Source: an uncultured Paracoccaceae bacterium (GTDB taxonomy: Bacteria > Pseudomonadota > Alphaproteobacteria > Rhodobacterales > Rhodobacteraceae). Taken from it: a stretch of 36,396 nucleotides of DNA. The notes beneath the pieces were generated by a model that worked only from the letters and a program-made list of their open reading frames with translations, was not told the DNA's origin and ran no database searches. Every line of letters begins with the position of its first letter. Within the stretch, counting starts at the first letter, position 1. Shown here piece by piece: positions 25,146 to 34,235 of the stretch. Location: the NCBI GenBank assembly GCA_937944395.1, contig CALDYW010000159.1:1-36396 (forward strand). Direction: 5' to 3'. A program made the position numbers and the translations under genes.

Positions 25146-25784
25146 TCAGGGAGCGGGGGAGGGCGGATCCTCGGCTTCGGGCGCGGCAAGGGCGGGCAGC
25201 ACCGACCCGCCGTCGCCGATGGTGTCATCGAGGCGGGCGATCGCCTCTTCGGTGATGTCGATCGCATCGGAGGACAGCAGGACCGCCCGCGCATCGAGGA
25301 TCGCCATCGCGCCGCGATCCCGGACGATCTGGGCAAGGATCGGCACGGCGGCGCGGAAGAAGGCGGCGCGGGCCTCTTCCGGGCGGCGGGCAAGCTCGCG
25401 CGTCTTGGCATCCTGGGTCCGGCGCGCGGCGACGACGCGGGCGTCGAAGGCATCGGCCAGGGCGCGGAACTCGGCCGGATCCATCGTGGCGCGGAGTTCG
25501 GTGAGGCGCCGTTCCTCCTCGGCAAGTTCGGCCTCGATGGCGCGGTTCTCGGCCGCGAGCGCGGCGGTCGCGGCTTCGAGTTCCGCCTGCACCCGCCGGC
25601 CGAAGGCGGAGCGGGTGAAGACCTCTTCCTGATCGATGGTCAGGAACGGACTGATCGCCGGAACGGGCTGCGGAACCGTCTCGCCTGCACCGCCCGACCC
25701 GGGATCCGGTGCCTGCTGTGCGACCGCCGTCGCGGCAAGGCCCGCTGCAAGGGCGGCGACTCCGAACCGGGCCCGGCGCGGCAT
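25146..25784 (-). CDS. skp: OmpH/Skp-family periplasmic chaperone
   Basis: Skp/OmpH proteins hold unfolded outer-membrane proteins on their way to the BAM complex. The 212-residue product has a signal peptide ending near [11 protein letters not shown]. The [20 protein letters not shown] segment corresponds to the family core, and a long charged alpha-helical region (about 95-165, rich in E, A and R) would form the tentacle coiled coil. A proline-rich tail ends the protein. It starts 2 nt after the bamA stop. The sequence is divergent, so the name rests partly on position. Confidence 0.87.
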   Translation of the reverse strand: MPRRARFGVAALAAGLAATAVAQQAPDPGSGGAGETVPQPVPAISPFLTIDQEEVFTRSAFGRRVQAELEAATAALAAENRAIEAELAEEERRLTELRATMDPAEFRALADAFDARVVAARRTQDAKTRELARRPEEARAAFFRAAVPILAQIVRDRGAMAILDARAVLLSSDAIDITEEAIARLDDTIGDGGSVLPALAAPEAEDPPSPAP

Positions 25785-25786
25785 GG

Positions 25787-28180
25787 TCAGAACCGCGTCG
25801 AGATCGTCAGGTCGAAGTTCTGTTCCTTGTCGTAAGGCTCCTTCATCAGCGGCGTCGAGAAATTGAACCGCAGCGGCCCGAGCGGCGTGTTCCAGAACAC
25901 CGAGACCCCCGCCGCCGCCCGCAGCCTGAGCGAATCGTCCACCCGCTGGTAGCCGGCGGTGTCGTCGAGGCCCCAGACCGACCCGATATCCACGAAGGCG
26001 CCGCCGGTGATGCCGTATTCCTCGGGGATGCCCAGCGGAAACTCGCTTTCGAACTTGAGCACCGCGAAGTAGTTGCCGCCCAGCGGGTCGTCGTTGCTGG
26101 CGCCGAGATCGCGCGGGCCGATGCCGCGCGGCTCGAAGCCGCGCATCTGCTGGCCGAAGAAGCGGTCGGTCACGCGGCTCGAGCCCTCGAACATCAACAG
26201 CGCCCCGCCCTCGAACACGGCGCGCAGCGTCACCTCCTCGTTGCGCACGCGGGTCTCGGCCATCGCCGTGATGTTCGACCGGATAAAGCGGTTGTCCCCG
26301 CCCAGACCCGCCAGATCCTGGCCGAACCGCAGCACGACGCCACCCCGCGGGCTGAGCCCGCCGATCCGGTTGTCGAAGGAGTAGTTCCAGCCGATCGAAC
26401 TGGTGAACCGGCTGCCCTGCTCGCGCTGCAGGATCGGCGAGGAGCCGTTGTTGTCGGGGTCGTCGTCGATGCCGTCCTCGGGGTCCTTGTCGATGAACCC
26501 GTCGTCCACGCCGAAGATCTCGTCGAAGCGGAAGGCGTAACTGGCCCCGAGGCGCGAGAACTGCCCCGCGGGGAAGTCGAACCCGAACCCGAGGTTGCCC
26601 GTGCGCGTGTCGAAGAACGAGAAGTCCTGCTTCGTCTCGCGCCACAGCAGGTTCAGGCGGAACCGCAGGTCGCGGTCGAGAAAGGCGGGTTCGACGAAGG
26701 TCAGCGAGGCGGTGCGGTTGGTCGTTCCGGTGTCGAGGTTGAACGACAGCGACTGGCCGCGGCCGAGGAAATTGGTCTCGGAGAAATTGAGCGCGAAGGC
26801 CACGCCCGAGGCGACCCCGTAGGAGAGGCCGAAGCCGAGCGATCCGGTCGGCTGTTCCTCGACGTTGACATCGACCACGACCTGGTCGGGGGACGAGCCC
26901 TCGCGGGCCTGCACGTCGGCGGTCGAGAAGAAGCCGAGGGCGCGGATGCGTTCGGCGCTCTCGCGGATCTCGCGGGGGTTGAACGGGTCGCCCTCGACCG
27001 TGCGGAACTGGCGGCGGACGACCTGGTCGAGGGTGGTCACGTTGCCTTCGATGTCGATGCGCTCGACGAAGATGCGCGGGCCGCGCACCACGGCGAACTC
27101 GATGTCGAGGGTCAGCAGGCGGTCGTTGCGCGTCACCCGCGGCTCCACCCGCACGAAGTCGAGCCCCTGGCGCAGCGCCAGCGTCTCGAGCCGGGCGATG
27201 GTGTTCTCGACGTCGAGCGGGTTGTAGACGCGCCCCGTGCGCACCCGCACCTCGCGCTCGTAGAGCTCGGGGTCGGCGCCCTCGACCTCGCTGGTGACCG
27301 AGATCTCGCCGAAGCGGAACTGCTGGCCCTCGCGCAGGGTGAAGGTGATCAGGAAGGCATCGCGCTGGCGCGTCAGCTCGGAACTGACCGACAGAACCTG
27401 GAAGTCGATGTAGCCGCGCGACAGGTAGAAGTCGCGCAGGAGCTGCTTGTCGAACTCGATCCGGTCGGCCACGAAGGTGTCGCGGCGGACGAACTGGCGC
27501 AGCAGGCCCGCCTGCTTGGTCGCCAGAACCTCGCGCAGGCGGCGGTCGCCGAAGGCGCGGTTGCCGACGAAGGACAACCGCTCGATCTCGATCACCCGGC
27601 CCTCGACGATCTCGAACACCAGATCCACGCGGTTCTCGCTGCGGCGGATGATCTTCGGGGTGACGGTCGCCGCAAGGCGCCCTTCCTGGGCATAGGCCTC
27701 GACGATCCGCGCAGCGTCCTGCTCGGCGACGGTCGGGCTGTAGATCCGGCGCGACTGCGACTGCACGATCGCGGCCAGCGCCTCGTCATTCAGCCGGCGA
27801 TTGCCCTCGAAGGCAACGACGTTGATCGTGGGAAACTCGGCCACCCGGATGATCAGCCGGTTGCCCTGGGGGATGAGTTCGACCGACTCGAACAGCCCCG
27901 AGCCCATCAGCCGCTGGAAGGCGGCATTCAGCTGGCCCGCCGTCACCGCCTCGCCCCGCGGAATCTGCGCATAGGACAGGACGGTGGCGGGCTCGATGCG
28001 CTGCAGGCCCTCGATCGACACGCTGTCGAAGCGGAAGGTCTGCGCTTCGAGACGATGCGGCAGGATCACGAGCACGAGCGCCAGCAGAAACCCGAGCGCC
28101 GCGAACGCCCCGGGCCGGACCGGCGACCGAGCCGGACGGCCCGCTGCGCGCATGCTTCCGCCGGTCGCCGCAAAAGCCAT
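25787..28180 (-). CDS. bamA: Outer-membrane assembly protein BamA
   Basis: BamA (Omp85) is the core of the machinery that folds and inserts outer-membrane beta-barrels. The 797-residue product starts with a signal segment (ending about HRLEAQTF) and carries five POTRA repeats, beginning FRFDSVSIEGLQRIEPATVL. The C-terminal 16-strand barrel includes SLGFGLSYG and a final FDLTISTRF, whose terminal phenylalanine is typical of outer-membrane proteins. The size is close to E. coli BamA (810). A near-consensus promoter lies directly upstream. It is followed by skp, fabZ, lpxA, lpxI and lpxB. Confidence 0.97.
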   Translation of the reverse strand: MAFAATGGSMRAAGRPARSPVRPGAFAALGFLLALVLVILPHRLEAQTFRFDSVSIEGLQRIEPATVLSYAQIPRGEAVTAGQLNAAFQRLMGSGLFESVELIPQGNRLIIRVAEFPTINVVAFEGNRRLNDEALAAIVQSQSRRIYSPTVAEQDAARIVEAYAQEGRLAATVTPKIIRRSENRVDLVFEIVEGRVIEIERLSFVGNRAFGDRRLREVLATKQAGLLRQFVRRDTFVADRIEFDKQLLRDFYLSRGYIDFQVLSVSSELTRQRDAFLITFTLREGQQFRFGEISVTSEVEGADPELYEREVRVRTGRVYNPLDVENTIARLETLALRQGLDFVRVEPRVTRNDRLLTLDIEFAVVRGPRIFVERIDIEGNVTTLDQVVRRQFRTVEGDPFNPREIRESAERIRALGFFSTADVQAREGSSPDQVVVDVNVEEQPTGSLGFGLSYGVASGVAFALNFSETNFLGRGQSLSFNLDTGTTNRTASLTFVEPAFLDRDLRFRLNLLWRETKQDFSFFDTRTGNLGFGFDFPAGQFSRLGASYAFRFDEIFGVDDGFIDKDPEDGIDDDPDNNGSSPILQREQGSRFTSSIGWNYSFDNRIGGLSPRGGVVLRFGQDLAGLGGDNRFIRSNITAMAETRVRNEEVTLRAVFEGGALLMFEGSSRVTDRFFGQQMRGFEPRGIGPRDLGASNDDPLGGNYFAVLKFESEFPLGIPEEYGITGGAFVDIGSVWGLDDTAGYQRVDDSLRLRAAAGVSVFWNTPLGPLRFNFSTPLMKEPYDKEQNFDLTISTRF

Positions 28181-28214
28181 GGTCGCCCCCGTCCGGTTCT
28201 CGGTCTCTCACCGA

Positions 28215-28243
28215 TGCCTAGCCCGATCGGGGGGGCTTGTCAA
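28215..28243 (-). promoter_or_regulatory. Putative promoter of bamA-skp-fabZ-lpxA-lpxI-lpxB
   Basis: On the minus strand an exact TTGACA (28238-28243) is followed by a 17-nt spacer and TAGGCA (28215-28220). Transcription would start near 28208, leaving a leader of about 28 nt before the bamA ATG. The -35 match, the spacer and the position together make this one of the two strongest promoter calls in the window. Confidence 0.65.
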
Positions 28244-28344
28244 AACGTCGGACCGCAGGGCGGTCGGTTTCGGCGCGGGCATCGGCGGGCATCGGCGCGC
28301 CCCCGCGTCCGCCGGCCGCCGCGGTCGGGTCCGGCGGGATCCGC

Positions 28345-28482
28345 TCAGCCGGTCAGGACACGGCCGAGCGCGGCGCCGGCGCCGAGGGCCACCGCCACGG
28401 TAGCGATGTAGAGCAGCCGGTCGCTGTTCAGCCCAAACAGCACCACCAGGCCGCGATAGCCGATGGTCAGGGTCTCGGTCAT
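28345..28482 (-). CDS. Small membrane protein, 45 aa, with strong ribosome-binding site
   Basis: This gene is absent from the supplied ORF track. The ATG at 28480-28482 is preceded by GGAAAGGAGGG at good spacing, one of the clearest Shine-Dalgarno sequences in the window. The product begins MTETLTIGYRGLVVLFG and has a C-terminal hydrophobic segment (about 24-42), ending LGRVLTG. It lies between rseP and the bamA promoter and is probably transcribed with rseP. Function unknown; with BAM and site-2 protease genes on either side, a role at the envelope is a guess only. Confidence 0.68.
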   Translation of the reverse strand: MTETLTIGYRGLVVLFGLNSDRLLYIATVAVALGAGAALGRVLTG

Positions 28483-28493
28483 GGCCCCGCCCT

Positions 28494-28535
28494 CCTTTCC
28501 GGCGCATCGGATAGCCTTTCCGGCGCATCGGATAG
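28494..28535. repeat. Exact 21-bp tandem duplication
   Basis: CCTTTCCGGCGCATCGGATAG occurs twice in direct succession between rseP and the 45-aa gene. The copy nearer the small gene contains part of its Shine-Dalgarno (AAGG on the minus strand), so the second copy places an additional partial site upstream. Confidence 0.95.
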
Positions 28536-28587
28536 CGGCCGAATGTGGCCCAAGTTTGGCGCCGTCGCGCCGCAGCGGCGGAACCGC

Positions 28588-29928
28588 TCAGGGGCAGAAC
28601 AGATCGTTGGTCAGCGCGAAGACCATGAGCGCCAGGATGACCGCAAGCCCCGCCCCCATCAGCACGCGCATGGCGCGCTCGGGCGGCGGGCGGCCGGTCG
28701 TGGCCTCCCAGGCGTGGAACACCAGGTGCCCGCCGTCGAGGATCGGGATCGGAAACAGGTTCAGCAGCCCGACCGCGGTGGACAGGACCGCGACGAACCA
28801 GATGAAGCTCGCCAGACCCTGCCGGGCCATGTCGCCCGAGGTCTCGGCGATGCCGATCGGGCCGCGCAGGTTGCACGAGGAGATCGCCCCGGTGACCATG
28901 TGCCAGAGCCCCGAGATCGAGGCGCGGACGAGGAAGACCACCTGGTCGGCGGCCATGCCCACCGCCGCGACCGGCCCGGGCGTGCTGGTGGCGGGCTCGA
29001 ACGCCAGCGCCCCGGTCAGCCCGATCATCCAGCGCGTCTCGAAGCTGCCGTCGGCGCGCGGGAAGTCCACCCGCTTCGGCGCCAGCTCGAGCGTCATCGT
29101 GCGGCCGTCGCGCCAGACCTCGAGCGCGAGCGGCCGGCCCTCCGAGGCCACCACGATCTCCTGCAGCTCGCGGAAGGCGGTGACGGGCGTGCCGTCCACG
29201 GCCAGCACCAGATCGCCCGCCCGCAGCCCGGCATCGCTTGCCGCCGAACCGGGCGCGACGCTCTGCGCCAGCGGTGGGAAGGGCCAGGGCGCCTCGACGC
29301 GGGTCTCGCGCCCGTCGCGCCGGACGGTGAAGGTCACCACGGGCGCCGGCGGGATCTCGTCCATCACGGAGTAGAAGGTGGCGAAGTCCGGCGTCGGGCG
29401 CCCCTCGACGGCAAGGATCACGTCGCCCGGCCCGAGCCCCTGGCGCCCTTCGGGCAGCGCGGCCAGGCGGCCGACCGTCGGCGGCTCTATCGCCGTGCCC
29501 TGCCACATGAACACGCCGGCGAACACCACGATCGACAGCGCGAAGTTGAAGATCGGGCCGGCCGCGACCGTCGCCGCCCGCGCCCACAGCGGCGCGCCGT
29601 GGATCGTCTGGCGGCGGGCGTCGTCGGTCATCCGCGACAGCACGGCCTCGTCGCCGCGGGCGCTGGCGGCATCGGCGTCGCCGAGGAACTTCACGTAGCC
29701 GCCGAAGGGCAGCGCGGCGATCTGCCAGCGGGTTCCGTGCCGGTCGGTGCGGCTCCACAGCACGGGTCCGAAGCCGATCGAGAACACTTCCGAGCGGATG
29801 CCCGACCAGCGCGCCACGATGTAGTGGCCGAATTCGTGCACCGCGACGATGATCGACAGCGCCACCACGAAGGCCGCGAGGGTGAGCGCGAGGTTGCCGA
29901 ACGAGGGAATCAGTCCGATCGGATCCAA
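28588..29928 (-). CDS. rseP: Site-2 metalloprotease RseP
   Basis: RseP is an inner-membrane zinc protease that cleaves membrane-bound anti-sigma factors and remnant signal peptides. The 446-residue product has the zinc motif HEFGH (31-35) in the first membrane helix, two PDZ-like regions (about 130-300), and the third zinc ligand in FPIPILDGGHL near the C terminus, plus at least three further membrane segments. It starts 3 nt after the dxr stop, within the frr-uppS-cdsA-dxr-rseP series. Confidence 0.96.
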   Translation of the reverse strand: MDPIGLIPSFGNLALTLAAFVVALSIIVAVHEFGHYIVARWSGIRSEVFSIGFGPVLWSRTDRHGTRWQIAALPFGGYVKFLGDADAASARGDEAVLSRMTDDARRQTIHGAPLWARAATVAAGPIFNFALSIVVFAGVFMWQGTAIEPPTVGRLAALPEGRQGLGPGDVILAVEGRPTPDFATFYSVMDEIPPAPVVTFTVRRDGRETRVEAPWPFPPLAQSVAPGSAASDAGLRAGDLVLAVDGTPVTAFRELQEIVVASEGRPLALEVWRDGRTMTLELAPKRVDFPRADGSFETRWMIGLTGALAFEPATSTPGPVAAVGMAADQVVFLVRASISGLWHMVTGAISSCNLRGPIGIAETSGDMARQGLASFIWFVAVLSTAVGLLNLFPIPILDGGHLVFHAWEATTGRPPPERAMRVLMGAGLAVILALMVFALTNDLFCP

Positions 29929-29931
29929 GGC

Positions 29932-31116
29932 TCAGTCCTTCCCGCCGCGCACCGCGATCACGTCCTGCGCGACCTGGCGCGCCAGATGGTCCATTGCCTG
30001 CACCATATCAAGGCTCTCGGGGGCATTTCCGAGACCCGGGTCGGCCGAAAGCCGGGCAAGCGCGGCTTCGACCACGACCGCCATCTCGGTGAACGGGATG
30101 CGGCCGGCGATGAAGGCGTCGAGCGCGGCCTCCTTCGCGGCGTTGAACGCCGCCCCGGCGAGGCCGCGGATCCGCATGACCTCGCGCGCGAGCCCGAGCG
30201 CCGGGTAGCGCGCCGGGTCCGGAGCGCGGAAGGTCAGGCTGCCGATCGCGGCAAGGTCGAGCCGCGCCACCGGCAGGTCGGCGCGGGCGGGCCAGTTCAG
30301 CGCATAGCCGATGGAATGGCGCATGTCGGGCGGCCCGAGATGGGCCATCAGCGCCCCGTCGCGGAAGCCGACCAGCGCATGCACCAGGCTCTCGGGGTGG
30401 ATCACCGCCTCGATCCGGTCGGGCTCGATCCCGAAGTATTCCCTGGTTTCGATGAGCTCCATGGACTTGTTGAACATCGAGGCGGAGTCGATGGTGATTC
30501 TCTGCCCCATCGACCAGTTCGGATGGGTCGAGGCTTCGGCCAGCGTGGCCGCAGCCAGCCGCTCGAGCGGCCAGTCGCGGAAGGCGCCGCCGCTGGCGGT
30601 GATGATCACCCGCTCGACCGCGGCGATGTCCTCGCCCGCAAGCGCCTGGAAGATCGCCGAATGTTCGCTGTCCACCGGCAGGATGCGGGCACCGTGGCGC
30701 GCCGCCTCGGCCAGAAGCAGCGGGCCGGCGGTGACGAGCGATTCCTTGTTCGCCAGCGCGAGCGTGGTGCCGTGGCGCAGCGCGCGCAGCCCCGGCGCAA
30801 GCCCGGCCGCGCCCACGATCGCCGACATGATCCAGTCGGCCGGGCGGTCGGCGGCCTCGACCAGCGCCGCGGGCCCCGCCGCCGCCTCGATCCCGCTGCC
30901 GGCCAGCGCCTCGCGCAGGGCCGGCAGGCAGTCGTCATGGGCGGTCACCGCGAGCTCCGCCCGCAGCGCGCGCGCCTGCGCGGCCAGCCGCGCCACGTTG
31001 CGCCCGCCGGTCAGGGCGACGGTGCGGAAGGCCTCGGGCCCGCCGGCCGCGAGGAGCAGATCGACCGTGCTGCAGCCGATCGAGCCGGTCGCGCCGAAGA
31101 TCGTCACGCGCCGCAT
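29932..31116 (-). CDS. dxr: 1-deoxy-D-xylulose 5-phosphate reductoisomerase
   Basis: Dxr catalyses the first committed step of the MEP pathway, NADPH-dependent conversion of DXP to MEP. The 394 residues show the N-terminal IFGATGSIGCSTVDLL nucleotide-binding loop, ALANKESLVTAG, the metal-site region PVDSEHSAIFQAL and MFNKSMELIE. Its start ATG shares one base with the cdsA stop codon. It supplies the substrate for the IspD half of the ispDF product encoded elsewhere in the window. Confidence 0.97.
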   Translation of the reverse strand: MRRVTIFGATGSIGCSTVDLLLAAGGPEAFRTVALTGGRNVARLAAQARALRAELAVTAHDDCLPALREALAGSGIEAAAGPAALVEAADRPADWIMSAIVGAAGLAPGLRALRHGTTLALANKESLVTAGPLLLAEAARHGARILPVDSEHSAIFQALAGEDIAAVERVIITASGGAFRDWPLERLAAATLAEASTHPNWSMGQRITIDSASMFNKSMELIETREYFGIEPDRIEAVIHPESLVHALVGFRDGALMAHLGPPDMRHSIGYALNWPARADLPVARLDLAAIGSLTFRAPDPARYPALGLAREVMRIRGLAGAAFNAAKEAALDAFIAGRIPFTEMAVVVEAALARLSADPGLGNAPESLDMVQAMDHLARQVAQDVIAVRGGKD

Positions 31117-31916
31117 CAGCCGGCACTCCCCGGCGGGAAGTCGCTGACCGCCTCGACCAGCAGCAGGAACACCGAAGCGCCGAGCATGCCGTCGAAGCGG
31201 TCCATCAGGCCGCCGTGACCCGGGATGAGGGCGGAGGCGTCCTTGACCCCCATATGCCGCTTCATCGCGCTTTCGCCGATGTCGCCGGCCTGCGCGGCCA
31301 TCGACATCAGCACCGAGACGGCGATCAGCCCGAGGCCGGCGCCGGTGGCGGCCAGGAACGCCCAGCCGACGGCGGCGGCGCCCGCCCAGCCGGCGACGGT
31401 TCCCGCCCAGGTTTTCTTCGGGCTGACGCGCGGCCAGAACTTCGGCCCGCCGATCAGCCGGCCGGCGAAGTAGCCGCCCACATCGGTGACGATCACCACC
31501 GCGGCCAGCCAGAGCGTCCAGATCATCCCGTAGTCGCCCCGCTGGTGGTGGAAGCCGCAGGCCGCCAGCGCGATCAGCGCCGCGCCGGCCGCGAACAGCG
31601 CCCGGTTCCGGCGCAGCAGCACAAGCCCCGCGAGCGCGGGAAGCGCGAGAAGCGGCAGCCCCCAGGGCAGCGACGCCAGGCCCGCCGCAAGCACCGCCGC
31701 CGCGTTTCCGCCGGCCAGCGCACCGGCGCGGAACAGCGGGCAGGTCGGATCGAGCATCCGGGTCAGCTCCCAGGCCATCACGCCGGCCGCGGCCGCAGCG
31801 AAGCCAAGGAACGGCAGGCCGCCGGCCCAGAGCGCCGCGATCGCCAGGGCGGCGATGACGGCACTCGACACCATCCTCTGCGCGAGGTCGGGAAACCTGC
31901 CCGCCGGGGCGCTCAT
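31116..31916 (-). CDS. cdsA: Phosphatidate cytidylyltransferase
   Basis: CdsA makes CDP-diacylglycerol from phosphatidate and CTP, the branch point to all phospholipids, including the phosphatidylglycerol pathway served by PgpA. The 266-residue product is strongly hydrophobic with several membrane helices. It carries the C-terminal signature around DVGGYFAGRLIGGPKFWP, SPKKTWAG and GHGGLMDRFDGML. I chose MSAPAGRFPDLAQRMV as the start because the 58 upstream residues of the ORF-track entry are arginine- and proline-rich and overlap uppS. Confidence 0.95.
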   Translation of the reverse strand: MSAPAGRFPDLAQRMVSSAVIAALAIAALWAGGLPFLGFAAAAAGVMAWELTRMLDPTCPLFRAGALAGGNAAAVLAAGLASLPWGLPLLALPALAGLVLLRRNRALFAAGAALIALAACGFHHQRGDYGMIWTLWLAAVVIVTDVGGYFAGRLIGGPKFWPRVSPKKTWAGTVAGWAGAAAVGWAFLAATGAGLGLIAVSVLMSMAAQAGDIGESAMKRHMGVKDASALIPGHGGLMDRFDGMLGASVFLLLVEAVSDFPPGSAG

Positions 31917-31920
31917 CCGG

Positions 31921-32697
31921 TCACGGGGTTCCCGGCGAGGCCGCGGCCGCGGCAACCGGAACCGCGCGCGCGTCCGACCCGGCGACCGCGCCGAACCGCC
32001 GGTCGCGTCGGGCGAACCGGGCGAGGATACCCGCCATCTCGCCCGGGGTGAAGTCGGGCCAGAGCGTCGGCGTGAACTCGTATTCGGCATAGGCCGACTG
32101 CCACAGCAGGTAGTTCGATATGCGCGTCTCGCCGCTGGTGCGGATCACGAGGTCGGGGTCGGGCAGCGCGGCGGTGTCGAGCGCGGCGGACAGGTCGTCC
32201 TCGGTGATCGCGGCGGGATCGAGGCAGCCCTCGGCCGCGCGCGCCGCCAGCGCCCGCGCCGCACGGACGATCTCGTTGCGCCCGCCGTAGTTGATGGCAA
32301 CCGTCAGGTGCAGCCGGTCGTTGCCGGCCGTCTTGGCCTCGATCCAGGCCATCAGCCGCTGCAGCCTGCGGTCGAGCCGCGTCCGGTCGCCGATGAAGCG
32401 CAGGCAGACGCCCTCGGCCGACAGCCGCTTGGCCTCGGAGCGGATGTAGGAGGAGAAGATCGTCATCAGCCCGATCACCTCCTCGGTCGAGCGCTTCCAG
32501 TTCTCGGTCGAGAAGGCATAGAGCGTCAGATGCGTGACCCCGAGACCGGGGCAGCACTCGACGATCTCGCGCACCCGCTCGGCGCCGCGGCGGTGGCCGA
32601 CCAGGCGCGGCCAGCCGCGCAGCGTCGCCCAGCGGCCGTTGCCGTCCATGATGATGGCGACATGCAGGGAAGGATCGGTTCTGCTCTGTTCGGCCAT
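31921..32697 (-). CDS. uppS: Undecaprenyl diphosphate synthase
   Basis: UppS builds the C55 isoprenoid carrier for peptidoglycan and O-antigen precursors by cis-condensation of IPP units. The 258 residues include HVAIIMDGNGRWA with catalytic D18, FSTENWKRS, INYGGRNEIV, and the C-terminal RTSGETRISNYLLWQ and YEFTPTLWPDFT motifs. The start at MAEQSRTDPSLHV drops 11 residues of the ORF-track entry. The C terminus is alanine-rich and not conserved. It lies 29 nt after frr and 4 nt before cdsA. Confidence 0.96.
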   Translation of the reverse strand: MAEQSRTDPSLHVAIIMDGNGRWATLRGWPRLVGHRRGAERVREIVECCPGLGVTHLTLYAFSTENWKRSTEEVIGLMTIFSSYIRSEAKRLSAEGVCLRFIGDRTRLDRRLQRLMAWIEAKTAGNDRLHLTVAINYGGRNEIVRAARALAARAAEGCLDPAAITEDDLSAALDTAALPDPDLVIRTSGETRISNYLLWQSAYAEYEFTPTLWPDFTPGEMAGILARFARRDRRFGAVAGSDARAVPVAAAAASPGTP

Positions 32698-32726
32698 CCG
32701 GCCCCCATCCCCCGGCGCAAGCCGCC

Positions 32727-33293
32727 TCAAACCTGCATGATTTCGGCCTGCTTGGCCTCGAGCGCCTTGTCGATCTGGGCGATGGCCCGGTCGGTCAGCT
32801 CCTGGATCGCGTCCTGCCAGAACTTCTGGTCGTCGTCGCTCATGCCCTTGGCATGGGCCTTCTTCACCTGGTCCATGCCGTCGCGGCGGACGTTGCGCAC
32901 CGCCACGCGGGCGTGTTCGGCATATTGGGCGGCCACCCGGGTCAGCTCGCGCCGGCGCTCCTCGTTGAGTTCCGGGATCGGCAGGCGGATGATCGGCCCG
33001 TCCACCACCGGGTTGATGCCGAGGCCCGAATCGCGGATCGCCTTCTCCACCTTCGAGACCATCGAGCGGTCCCAGACATTGATCGTGACCATGCGCGGCT
33101 CGGGCACGTTGATCGTGCCGAGCTGGTTGATGGGCGTCATCTGCCCGTAGGCCTCGACCTGGAGCGGCTCGAGCATGCTGGCCGAGGCGCGCCCGGTGCG
33201 CAGGCTCGCGAATTCCTGGCGCAGCGCGGCCATGGCCCCGTCCATTCGCCGCTCCAGCGCATCGAGGTCGATCTCGATCTCGTCGCCCTTCAT
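32727..33293 (-). CDS. frr: Ribosome recycling factor
   Basis: Frr, with EF-G, dissociates post-termination ribosomes. The 188-residue product (family norm about 185) begins [20 protein letters not shown] and carries the conserved [20 protein letters not shown] and the C-terminal helices ([31 protein letters not shown]). A promoter-like pair lies upstream, and the gene heads the minus-strand series towards rseP. pyrH precedes it at a 100-nt distance. Confidence 0.97.
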   Translation of the reverse strand: MKGDEIEIDLDALERRMDGAMAALRQEFASLRTGRASASMLEPLQVEAYGQMTPINQLGTINVPEPRMVTINVWDRSMVSKVEKAIRDSGLGINPVVDGPIIRLPIPELNEERRRELTRVAAQYAEHARVAVRNVRRDGMDQVKKAHAKGMSDDDQKFWQDAIQELTDRAIAQIDKALEAKQAEIMQV

Positions 33294-33342
33294 GCCCCTG
33301 CCCCTGCCGTCCCGCAGATCGGGTTTCCCGCCCGGTTTGCCG

Positions 33343-33371
33343 TCTATACCCCTTCGCGCCGGTCCTGCCTA
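33343..33371 (-). promoter_or_regulatory. Possible frr promoter
   Basis: On the minus strand TAGGCA (33366-33371), 17 nt, then TATAGA (33343-33348). The -10 is reasonable; the -35 matches TTGACA at four of six positions. It lies in the 100-nt pyrH-frr gap and would give a leader of about 40-45 nt. Confidence 0.35.
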
Positions 33372-33393
33372 GCGCTTCGCGACGCGCCCGGCT

Positions 33394-34200
33394 TCAGCCG
33401 GCTACCATGGTGTAGGTGCCCCGCCCCGCCAGGATGCCGCGGAACCCGCCGGGCTCGTCCAGCGAGAACACGATGATCGGCAGGCCGTTGTCGCGGGCCA
33501 GCGCGATCGCGCTGGCGTCCATCACCTTGAGGTTGCGCACCAGCACCTCGTCGTAGCTCACCCGGTCGAAGCGCCGGGCATCGGGATGCTTCAGCGGATC
33601 GCGGTCATAGACGCCGTCCACCTTGGTGCCCTTGAAGATCGCCTGGCAGGCCATCTCCGAGGCCCGCAGCGTCGCCGCGGTGTCGGTGGTGAAGTAGGGA
33701 TTGCCGGTGCCGGCCGCGAAGATGCAGACGCGCCCCTTCTCGAGGTGGCGCACCGCACGGCGGCGGATGTAGGGTTCGCACACCTGGTCCATCGGGATCG
33801 CGCTGATCACCCGGGTGAACACGCCGATCCCCTCGAGCGCCGACTGCATCGCCAGCGCGTTCATCACGGTCGCCAGCATGCCCATGTAGTCGGCGGTGGT
33901 CCGCTCCATCCCCTGGGCCGACAGCTGCAGCCCGCGGAAGATGTTGCCGCCGCCGATCACCATGCAGATCTCGACGCCGAGTTCGCGCACCGACTTCACC
34001 TCCTCGGCGATGCGCAGCACCGTCGGCGGATGCAGGCCGTACCCCTGCGGGCCCATCAGAGCCTCGCCGGAGATCTTGAGCAGGACCCGGCGGTAGAGCG
34101 GTTGCGCCGGTGGCGCGGCGCGCGCGGCGCCGGTCGCATCGGACGGCGGCGGGGCACCGATCGGCGGCGGGGCGGTGTCAGGCCTCACGGTCTCGCTCAT
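33394..34200 (-). CDS. pyrH: UMP kinase
   Basis: PyrH phosphorylates UMP to UDP in pyrimidine synthesis. The amino-acid-kinase core begins at about residue 36 with [15 protein letters not shown], followed by [27 protein letters not shown] and [10 protein letters not shown]. The N terminus carries an extra stretch of about 30 residues rich in proline and alanine compared with E. coli (241 residues). No later ATG or GTG offers a better start, so the extension may be real. It is divergent from miaA, with 35 nt between the annotated starts. Confidence 0.95.
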   Translation of the reverse strand: MSETVRPDTAPPPIGAPPPSDATGAARAAPPAQPLYRRVLLKISGEALMGPQGYGLHPPTVLRIAEEVKSVRELGVEICMVIGGGNIFRGLQLSAQGMERTTADYMGMLATVMNALAMQSALEGIGVFTRVISAIPMDQVCEPYIRRRAVRHLEKGRVCIFAAGTGNPYFTTDTAATLRASEMACQAIFKGTKVDGVYDRDPLKHPDARRFDRVSYDEVLVRNLKVMDASAIALARDNGLPIIVFSLDEPGGFRGILAGRGTYTMVAG

Positions 34201-34235
34201 CGCCCCCTCGCCCGGTTCCTTGACGCGGCGGCAAA

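Noticed and set aside
25709-31218. Long plus-strand ORFs of 900 and 993 codons
   Set aside because: They are antisense to bamA, rseP and dxr and show the same shadow composition; the minus-strand genes have complete domain signatures.
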